Origin: Variovorax sp. V213
GTDB lineage: Bacteria > Pseudomonadota > Gammaproteobacteria > Burkholderiales > Burkholderiaceae_C
Direction of reading: 5' to 3'
Assembly: GCF_041154455.1 (NCBI RefSeq)
Contig: NZ_AP028665.1
Location: 310,001-374,000 of the forward strand
DNA: 64,000 nucleotides
In this document: positions 57,881 through 64,000 of the stretch, in pieces
Numbering within the stretch: the first letter of the stretch is position 1
How the letters are laid out: the number at the start of each line of letters is the position of its first letter
Position numbers and translations under genes: made by a program
Notes under the pieces: model-generated
Database searches by the model: none
Told to the model about the DNA's origin: nothing
The model's input: only the letters and a program-made list of their open reading frames with translations

Positions 57881-59525
57881 GGCTCGCGAGCCGAGTGATG
57901 GCGTCCTGGCTTCCGGCCTGCTGGCGCAAGCGGAACTTCTGGATCTTTCCCGTGGCCGTCTTCGGCAAGAGGGTGAAGATCACCCGGCGCGGACACTTGA
58001 AGTGGGCCAACCGCTCGCGGCAGAACGAAATGATCTCTTGCTCGGTGGGTGCGGCGACTCCGATCTTGAGTTCGATGAACACGCACGGCACCTCGCCCCA
58101 CTTGCCGTCGGGCTGGGCCACCACGGCGGCATGCAGGACTGCCGGGTGTCCATGGACGACATCCTCGATTTCCACCGACGAGATGTTCTCGCCGCCCGAG
58201 ATGATCACGTCCTTCGAACGGTCGGTGATCTGCGCATACCCGTTGGAATGAAGGACCGCGACGTCGCCGGTGCGGAACCAGCCGTCGGCGAGCGCCTTGC
58301 GCGTTGCTGCCTCGTTCTTGAAGTAGCCCATCATCACCGTGTTGCCGCGCAGCATGAGTTCCCCCGCGGATTTGCCGTCGGGCAGGACCGGCTCGAGGGT
58401 GTCGGCGTCGCCGACCATGAGGCCTTCGAACATGGCGGCCCGCACGCCCTGGCGTACCCGCAGCGGGCCCTGCTCGGCAGGCGAAAGATCGTCCCAGCCG
58501 TCCTGCCACACGCAACTCACCGGCGTGCCGGAAACCTCCGTGATGCCGAAGACGTGCTCCACGTCGAAGCCCATCGCCAGCACCGCGTTCAGCACGGCGA
58601 GCGGCGGCGGAGAGCCGGCGGTCAGCACGCGCACGGTGCGCGGCAGCCGGGTGTCCTGCGCCGCGTCCGCGAGCATCGCCATCACGACGGGCGCGGCGCA
58701 GAGGTGATCGATCTGGTGGCGGTCGATGGCCTCCAGCACGGCATCGGCGGACACCCGGCGCAGGCAGACATGGGTGCCCGCGGCCGCCGTCACGGCCCAG
58801 GTGAAGCACCATCCGTTCGCGTGGAACATGGGCAAGGTCCATAGATACTTCGGCGCCCGGGGCATCGCCCAGTTTGTGATCTGCAGCAGGCTCATGAGGT
58901 AGGTGCCGCGGTGGCTGGCGACCACGCCCTTGGGGTCTCCGGTCGTGCCGGAGGTGTAGTTCAGAGCGATGGGTTGCCACTCGTCGCTGGGCCAGCGGCC
59001 GGGGAAGTTCGCGTCTCCACTCGCCAGCAAGGACTCGAAGTCGGTTTCGCCGATGCGTTCGCCGGGTGGCGCGAGGTGATCGTTGATGTCGATGACCGCA
59101 GGCGCGCGGTCAAGCAGCTTCAAGGCAGCGGCCACCGTGGCGGCGAACTCGCGGTCGACCATCAGCAATCTGCACTCGCCGTGGCGCAGGATGAACGCGA
59201 TGCCTTCGGCATCCAGGCGATGGTTGATCGCGTTGAGCACCGCACCGGCCAGCGGAACGCCGAAGTGGGCCTCCAGCATCGCCGGCGTGTTGGGCGCGAT
59301 CACCGACACGGTGTCGCCCCGCTCGATGCCTCGCATCGCCAGCGCCGAGGCCAGGCGATGGCAGCGCTCCCGCGTCTGCGCCCAGGTTCGCGTCAAGTCC
59401 CCGTGCACCACCGCCACGCGGTTCGGATGCGCCAGGGCGGCGCGGTCTAGAAAGCCCAGCGGCGTGAGCGGCACATGATTTGCCGCGCAGCGTTCGAGGC
59501 CCTGTGCATAGGATGGCGCGCTCAT
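57873..59525 (-). CDS. Acyl-CoA synthetase (AlkK/DmdB-like, AMP-forming)
   Basis: A 550-residue ligase: LNYTSGTTGDPKGVVASHRG, LPMFHANGWCFTWAVTAAAGTHVCLR (the AlkK-type N-W-C-F signature), HVFGITEVSGTPVSCVW, GWFRTGDVAVLHSNGYAQITDRSKDVIISGGENISSVEIED and KTATGKIQKFRLRQ with the catalytic Lys. Start ATG 59525 shares the ATGA overlap with the nitroreductase stop. The medium-chain AlkK/methylmercaptopropionate-CoA ligase group is nearest; substrate undetermined. Confidence 0.93.
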   Translation of the reverse strand: MSAPSYAQGLERCAANHVPLTPLGFLDRAALAHPNRVAVVHGDLTRTWAQTRERCHRLASALAMRGIERGDTVSVIAPNTPAMLEAHFGVPLAGAVLNAINHRLDAEGIAFILRHGECRLLMVDREFAATVAAALKLLDRAPAVIDINDHLAPPGERIGETDFESLLASGDANFPGRWPSDEWQPIALNYTSGTTGDPKGVVASHRGTYLMSLLQITNWAMPRAPKYLWTLPMFHANGWCFTWAVTAAAGTHVCLRRVSADAVLEAIDRHQIDHLCAAPVVMAMLADAAQDTRLPRTVRVLTAGSPPPLAVLNAVLAMGFDVEHVFGITEVSGTPVSCVWQDGWDDLSPAEQGPLRVRQGVRAAMFEGLMVGDADTLEPVLPDGKSAGELMLRGNTVMMGYFKNEAATRKALADGWFRTGDVAVLHSNGYAQITDRSKDVIISGGENISSVEIEDVVHGHPAVLHAAVVAQPDGKWGEVPCVFIELKIGVAAPTEQEIISFCRERLAHFKCPRRVIFTLLPKTATGKIQKFRLRQQAGSQDAITRLASHG

Positions 59526-60262
59526 GCTGTGGTCTCCTTGGAGGTGTCGTGAAATGTCGTGAAGGCGGAAACCGGCTCCCGCTCGGTGACGAGCGAGTTC
59601 TCGATCGACGACGCGTCGGCGTAGCCCAGGCTCATGCCGCAGACCAGCATCTGGCCGGAGGGAATGTCCAACAGGTCCGCGATCTGGCGATGGAACTTCA
59701 GGAAGGCGGCCTGAGGGCAGGTGTGGAGGTTCCGGCCGCGCGCGGCCACCATCACGCTCTGCAGGAACATGCCGTAGTCCAGCAGGCTGCCTTCCTGAAG
59801 TTCGCGGTCCACCGTGAAGAACAGGCCCACGGGCGCATCGAAGAACCGATAGTTGCGCCCGTGCTGCAGGTGCATGCGCTGCTTGTCGCCCTTGGCGATG
59901 CCGAGCAATCCGTAGAGGTCCCAGCCGACCTTTCGGCGCCGCTCCAGATACGGCGAAAACCATTCGCGCGGATAGTAGTCGTAGGGCTCAAGCAGTTCGC
60001 CCGACCGGCCGGGATCGTCGTCGAGCGCGACAATCGCAGCCGACAGCCTGGCCTTCGCGGGCCCCATCAGCACATGCACATGCCAAGGCTGCATGTTCAT
60101 GCCGGAGGCGCTGTAGCGCGCGGTCGAGAGGATCGCTTCGACCTCTTCTCGCGGCACCGGCCGGGGCAAGAACGCCCTGACACTGCGTCGGGTGGCAATG
60201 GCCCAGTCGACCGCGTCCTTCAACGCGTGGGCATCCAGCGGCGGCGCCATCATTCGGTTCAT
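59522..60262 (-). CDS. Nitroreductase-family flavoprotein
   Basis: A 246-residue FMN protein: WAIATRRSVRAFLPRPVPREEVEAIL, ARYSASGMNMQPWHVHVL (nitroreductase flavin site), LDYGMFLQSVMVAARGRNLHTCPQAAFL and LVCGMSLGYADASSIEN. True nitro reduction is not implied: family members also oxidise or reduce ring and enone systems. Part of the minus-strand operon SDR, nitroreductase, ligase, MaoC. Confidence 0.9.
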   Translation of the reverse strand: MNRMMAPPLDAHALKDAVDWAIATRRSVRAFLPRPVPREEVEAILSTARYSASGMNMQPWHVHVLMGPAKARLSAAIVALDDDPGRSGELLEPYDYYPREWFSPYLERRRKVGWDLYGLLGIAKGDKQRMHLQHGRNYRFFDAPVGLFFTVDRELQEGSLLDYGMFLQSVMVAARGRNLHTCPQAAFLKFHRQIADLLDIPSGQMLVCGMSLGYADASSIENSLVTEREPVSAFTTFHDTSKETTA

Positions 60263-60276
60263 TCCAGAATTCCTTG

Positions 60277-61044
60277 CTATTTCGAAGCCAAGCGAATGGC
60301 TCCGTCCAGACGGATCACTTCGCCATTGATGTATTCGTTCTCGACGACATGCAGCACCAGGCTCGCGAATTCGTCCGGTTTTCCCAGCCTCTGCGGAAAA
60401 GTCACCATCTGGCCGAGCGCCTGCTGCACTTCTTGCGGCATTGCCGACAGCATGGGTGTTTCCATGATTCCTGGAGCAACCGCCACGACCCGGATTCGCA
60501 CGCGTGCGAGCTCTCGTGCGATAGGCAAAGTCATCGCGGCGATGCCTCCTTTGGAGGCGGCGTATCCCGCTTGTCCAATCTGGCCGTCGAATGCAGCGAC
60601 CGATGCCGTATTCACGATGACGCCACGCTCATTCGGCTCCGTGATCGTGTTCTTGGCAATCTCTGCGGCGGCCAGCCGAAGGACATTGAACGTGCCGACA
60701 AGATTGATTTGCAAGGTACGAACAAAGGAATCCAGATCATGGGGACGCTCGCGTCCGAGGACCTTCTCCGCTGGAGCCACGCCAGCGCAGTTGATCAATC
60801 CATGCAGGTCGCCGAAGGTTTCACGAAACTGTCGAATGGCGTTTTCGACATCTGCAGCATCCGTGACATCCGCGCGCACGGCAATCGACCTGTTTCCAAG
60901 CGCCTGGGCGAGGGCATCGGCCGCTGCACCGTTCTGGTCCAGCAGCAGCACGGCCGCACCGGCCTTCACGAGGCGTCGAGCGGTCGCGGCACCCAGGCCC
61001 GACCCCGCCCCCGTGACGATGAAGCCACGATCCAATACCTGCAT
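60277..61044 (-). CDS. SDR 3-hydroxyacyl-CoA dehydrogenase (HSD10-like)
   Basis: A 255-residue SDR: TGAGSGLGAAT (11-21), LDQN after strand 2, DVTDAADVE, NCAG, Ser148 in NTASVAAFDGQIGQ and Tyr161/Lys165 in YAASK, then PGIMETPML. The FDGQxGQxxYAASK stretch is characteristic of type-2 3-hydroxyacyl-CoA dehydrogenase. Its DNA looks less GC-rich than its neighbours, a possible sign of separate acquisition. First gene of the four-gene minus operon; 61045-61189 upstream holds its promoter. Confidence 0.92.
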   Translation of the reverse strand: MQVLDRGFIVTGAGSGLGAATARRLVKAGAAVLLLDQNGAAADALAQALGNRSIAVRADVTDAADVENAIRQFRETFGDLHGLINCAGVAPAEKVLGRERPHDLDSFVRTLQINLVGTFNVLRLAAAEIAKNTITEPNERGVIVNTASVAAFDGQIGQAGYAASKGGIAAMTLPIARELARVRIRVVAVAPGIMETPMLSAMPQEVQQALGQMVTFPQRLGKPDEFASLVLHVVENEYINGEVIRLDGAIRLASK

Positions 61045-61189
61045 TTTTTGTCTCCGTCGAATGCGCCAGTTGCTAACGCTCTTTACTGATCACTCTATCG
61101 GCCGAGAGCTTCCAGGTCGATGTCCAAAGACAGCGAGACCGTTGAGGTAATCGGACATCTCTACTCGCTCGGCTTTCGCGCAGCGGCAA

Positions 61190-62572
61190 TCAATTTCTTG
61201 GAACGACCGCTTGATGTCGTTGGCTGGTGAATGCGCGTGCGGCCTTGGGCTGGGTTGAATCGGCGCGGGATTGATGCACCAACGAAACCGCCGCCGCGCC
61301 GATGACGCCGGCCAGGGCGATCGCCATGAAGTTCTGCTCGATGGGCAGGCTCAGCGAGACGAGCCGGCCGATCAGAATCGGCGCGGCAATGGCGCCGATG
61401 CGGCCGATTCCGGACGCGAAGCCGACGCCCGTCGAACGCACGGCCGGTGGATAGAAATCGCCGGCGTAGGCATAGGCCAGCAGTTGCGTTCCGAGCGTGG
61501 ACGCGCCCACCACGAACACGGCGACGAACAGCAGCTCGGTCGACTTCGTGTACGCGAGCGCGGCCAGCGAAGCCGCGCCGACCGCGTAGAACGCGATCAG
61601 CACATGCTTGATGTTGAACTTGTCGCTCAGCAGGCCGCCGCCGATCGCGCCCACGATGGCGCCGACGTTGAAGACGATCACGAAGTTCAGGGCCGAACCC
61701 AGGCTGTATCCCGCCATGGCCATGAGCTTGGTCAGCCAGGAGTTCAGCGCATAGACCATGAACAGCCCCGTCATGAAGGCCACCCAGATCATCACGGTGC
61801 TGAACGCGCGTCCGGCAGCGAACAGGGTTCGCACCGGCGCGTCGTGCAGGCGGTCGGTGGACGCGCCGACATACACGGTGCCGGCTGGTTTCGGCTGGTT
61901 CGGCGCGAGCCGGGCCGCGATCTCCCCGAGCTGCCGCTGGTCGCCCTTCTTGAGAAGGAAGGACAGCGATTCGGGCATCGTTTTCAGGATGAGCGGGATC
62001 AGCAGCACCGGCAAGCCGGCAACATGGAACACCCATTGCCATCCGTGGCTCTCGATGAGCTGCTTGGCGGTGAGCGCGACCAGGATGCCGCCCACGGAGT
62101 AGCCTGCGAAAACCATCGTCACCAGACGTGTGCGCAGCTTCGCCGGTGCGAACTCTCCCATCTGCGCGGTCACGATGGGCAACACCCCGCCGATGCCGAG
62201 GCCCGCGATGAACCGGGCGACGCTGAAGCCGATGGGTTCGGTGGCAAGCCCGGTCAGCGCAGTGAAGACACTGAAGAGCGCCACGCACACCGCGATCATG
62301 CGCGGGCGGCCGATGCGGTCTGCCAGGGTGCCCAGAAAGATCGCGCCCAGCATGGTCCCGAACAATGCCGACCCGGCCATGACGCCGGCGCTCGTGGCGT
62401 CGACGCCCATGTCCTTCATGATCGCCGGCAGCGCGGCCCCCACGACCGCCAAGTCATAGCCGTCGATGACGAGGATCAGCACGCACCACCAGAGCACGAG
62501 CCCGTGGAAACGGTTGAACCGCGAGTGCCCCGCCAACGCGTGGATGTCGACCTGCTTGCCGGTCTGCTGCAT
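61190..62572 (-). CDS. AAHS-family MFS transporter
   Basis: A 12-helix aromatic acid:H+ symporter of 460 residues: VLWWCVLILVIDGYDLAVVGAALPAIM, GTLADRIGRPRM, FIAGLGIGGVLPIVTAQMGEF, GLLSDKFNIKH. It is closely similar to the gamma-resorcylate-linked transporter at 19610-20992, showing duplication of the family. An ATG at 62572 (MQQTGKQVDIHAL) aligns with that paralogue. It lies downstream of an AraC gene on the same strand and may import the substrate of the acyl-CoA block or an unrelated aromatic acid. Confidence 0.92.
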   Translation of the reverse strand: MQQTGKQVDIHALAGHSRFNRFHGLVLWWCVLILVIDGYDLAVVGAALPAIMKDMGVDATSAGVMAGSALFGTMLGAIFLGTLADRIGRPRMIAVCVALFSVFTALTGLATEPIGFSVARFIAGLGIGGVLPIVTAQMGEFAPAKLRTRLVTMVFAGYSVGGILVALTAKQLIESHGWQWVFHVAGLPVLLIPLILKTMPESLSFLLKKGDQRQLGEIAARLAPNQPKPAGTVYVGASTDRLHDAPVRTLFAAGRAFSTVMIWVAFMTGLFMVYALNSWLTKLMAMAGYSLGSALNFVIVFNVGAIVGAIGGGLLSDKFNIKHVLIAFYAVGAASLAALAYTKSTELLFVAVFVVGASTLGTQLLAYAYAGDFYPPAVRSTGVGFASGIGRIGAIAAPILIGRLVSLSLPIEQNFMAIALAGVIGAAAVSLVHQSRADSTQPKAARAFTSQRHQAVVPRN

Positions 62573-62723
62573 GTTTGTTGTCTCCTGTCGTTCGATCTGT
62601 CGCGAGATGCGATTTCGACGGGAGGTTAGTTCTGCAAGCGGCGCGCATCCATGCCCGCGCGTCTCGATCTGGATGGGGCGTTCGGACATGCCGTCGTCCC
62701 TGGCGAGCGCCGGGAGCTTCGGC

Positions 62724-63743
62724 TTATTCCGGCGCGGGCGCGGATGAGCGATAGGCTCCTGGGCTGACGCCAGTCCATTTCTTGAAGGCGCGATGGAAAG
62801 CGCTCGTTTCCTGGAAGCCGGTGCGGGCGGCGACTTCGGCCACCGTCAGCGATGCGCTCGACAAGAGGTCGATGGCGATGTCCCGCCGCAGGTCGTCCTT
62901 CACGCGCTGGTAGCTCACGCCCTCATGCTGCAAGCGGCGTTGAAGCGTGGTGCCGGAAACACAGAGTTCTTGTGCGAGCTTTTCGAGTTCCGGCCACGCC
63001 TCGGGCATCTGGCTGCGCAACCTGTTGCGCACCTGTGCGCTGGTGCTTGCATCGTTGCGGTACTTGACCAGCAGGTTGGCCGGCGCTTCCCTGAGGAAAT
63101 TGTCGACCGTTGCGGGCGATTCCGCGATCTTCAGGTCCAGCAGATCGCTTGCGAAACTGATGTGCGTGGTCCCGCCGTTGAACTTCACGTTCTCGCAAAA
63201 GCGCGTGCGGTAGTGGCTGTCGTCGCCCGGAGGCGGGCATCGGAACTGCATCTCGCTCAGGGGAATGCGCCGGTGCACGAGCCAGCACGCCAGGCCATGG
63301 ACGAGGATGAACCAGGTGCCGTAGCCGAACAGCCGGCGCAGCACGCCGCCGTCATGCAGGACGACGCGCGCCTCGTCGCCGTCGCAGACCAGCTCGCCGC
63401 GGAAGTCGTCCAGAGTCGCGTGGAGGAACCTCAGGATCCGGCGCAGAGCATGCGCCAGGTTGTCGGCGTTGACCGCCGCGCGCGTCATGAGCGCATAACT
63501 GCCCCGGCGAAGCCCGTGACTGTCCAGGCCGAAGAACTCATCGTCCATCAGGTCAGCCAGCGCGACCCACATGCGCGAGTACGCAGCCGCCGAGATGCGC
63601 GCACGCGGCGCGCTCAACAGCTCGCGATCGATCTTTGCGCATTCGAGGACGCTGCTGATGTCCATGTTCCTCAGCGCTGCGGCGTGGATCGCTTCGTGCA
63701 CCAACTCGATGGACACTGTTCCCTTCAAGCCTGCTGACTTCAT
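62724..63743 (-). CDS. AraC family regulator (AraC_binding_2/OruR-like)
   Basis: A 339-residue regulator. The N-terminal Arabinose_bd-type domain (IDRELLSAPRARISAAAYSRMWVALADLMDDEFFGL, SYALMTRAAVNADNLAHALRRILRFL) is followed by a C-terminal AraC double helix-turn-helix (LEKLAQELCVSGTTLQRRLQHEGVSYQRVKDDLRRDIAIDLL, VAEVAARTGFQETSAFHRAFKKWTGVSPGAYR). It is upstream of the AAHS transporter gene in the same direction, a probable target. Confidence 0.93.
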   Translation of the reverse strand: MKSAGLKGTVSIELVHEAIHAAALRNMDISSVLECAKIDRELLSAPRARISAAAYSRMWVALADLMDDEFFGLDSHGLRRGSYALMTRAAVNADNLAHALRRILRFLHATLDDFRGELVCDGDEARVVLHDGGVLRRLFGYGTWFILVHGLACWLVHRRIPLSEMQFRCPPPGDDSHYRTRFCENVKFNGGTTHISFASDLLDLKIAESPATVDNFLREAPANLLVKYRNDASTSAQVRNRLRSQMPEAWPELEKLAQELCVSGTTLQRRLQHEGVSYQRVKDDLRRDIAIDLLSSASLTVAEVAARTGFQETSAFHRAFKKWTGVSPGAYRSSAPAPE

Positions 63744-63875
63744 GCGAACTCGCTCAAGAATCGTTGATTGGGGCGAGTCCTTTATAAGCGCGTTTTACGT
63801 CGAGCAACCCCCGCTGAACCCTCGGAAGTGAGCATCAGAACGCCAAGGATCATCAGCTGAAGCCCGCCTGAGGGC

Positions 63876-64000
63876 TCAGTCGGCGTACTCGCCGGCGTCC
63901 TTGATCACCTTGGCCCAACGGTTTTTCTCCGCTTCGAGGAATTTTCGATGATTTGCCGGATCGAGTCGCTCGTCAGTCACGACGGTCAGTCCCAGAGCCT
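63876..64000 (-). CDS. Probable Bug-type receptor, C-terminal end only
   Basis: Read from the right edge, the final 40 codons give LGLTVVTDERLDPANHRKF, then a stop after WAKVIKDAGEYAD. A terminal EKNRWAKVIKDAG is characteristic of tripartite-tricarboxylate (Bug) receptors. The rest lies outside the window, so the family call is tentative. The gap 63744-63875 shows no other feature. Confidence 0.55.
   Translation of the reverse strand, partial: ALGLTVVTDERLDPANHRKFLEAEKNRWAKVIKDAGEYAD

Overview
The window is GC-rich chromosomal DNA (roughly two-thirds G+C by eye) from a metabolically versatile betaproteobacterium. The best fit is Comamonadaceae, probably Variovorax or a close relative. The reasons are tripartite-tricarboxylate (Bug-type) and TRAP solute receptors, many LysR, IclR, MarR and TetR regulators each beside its own catabolic operon, AAHS aromatic-acid transporters and a GC-rich hairpin repeat of the kind common in that family. 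I saw no rRNA, tRNA, CRISPR array, phage or intact insertion sequence.

Layout. 1-1.6 kb: a TRAP receptor fragment diverges from an IclR regulator across a clear palindromic operator. 1.6-2.5 kb: a small graveyard holding a frameshifted hipB-like antitoxin, an internally deleted hipA and a CaiB/BaiF CoA-transferase remnant. 2.6-9.5 kb: housekeeping and hypothetical genes (DUF3883 protein, lone ABC ATPase, PhoD phosphatase, CusF-like protein, PaiB-type protein, APH-type kinase). 9.7-15 kb: Bug receptor, tartrate/D-malate dehydrogenase, divergent LysR and a large lipoprotein hydrolase. 15-19.5 kb: pirin, GFA protein, a small protein that is a paralogue of one at 7.9 kb, a ferritin-like stress protein, an esterase and a ribbon-helix-helix regulator with a symmetric four-half-site operator.

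19.6-27.8 kb is a complete gamma-resorcylate (2,6-dihydroxybenzoate) pathway: AAHS transporter, gamma-resorcylate decarboxylase, two-component resorcinol hydroxylase, hydroxyquinol 1,2-dioxygenase and maleylacetate reductase, with LysR and MarR regulators. Together they would take gamma-resorcylate through resorcinol and hydroxyquinol to maleylacetate and 3-oxoadipate. 27.8-32.5 kb: LysR, an SDR and a two-subunit molybdenum hydroxylase of isoquinoline 1-oxidoreductase type. 32.5-33.9 kb: a stand-alone AAA ATPase behind an AT-rich promoter with an inverted repeat. 33.9-40.7 kb: a tightly coupled operon (pirin, cysteine hydrolase, xapX, amidohydrolase, DoxX, MFS) facing a LysR gene with a perfect operator palindrome.

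40.8-61 kb is a large acyl-CoA catabolic block: a TetR regulator, a five-part Liv-type ABC transporter, four acyl-CoA-synthetase-family proteins, thiolase, acyl-CoA dehydrogenase, MaoC hydratase, two SDRs, nitronate monooxygenase-like and nitroreductase-like flavoproteins and an HCCA-isomerase-like protein. Near-identical TetR-type operator sequences lie both in front of the transporter and, 13 kb away, in the 54.98-55.11 kb divergent promoter, so one regulator probably controls the whole block. Its substrate is unknown; a ring-bearing or branched carboxylic acid is my inference. 61-64 kb: a second AAHS transporter, an AraC regulator and the end of a probable Bug receptor.

Two otherwise well-conserved genes (xapX near 38.1 kb and thiolase near 49.64 kb) are each broken by an apparent single missing base in the same local sequence, CCAGGTGC. 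This points to systematic base-calling errors at a CCWGG methylation motif or to a shared mutational hotspot.
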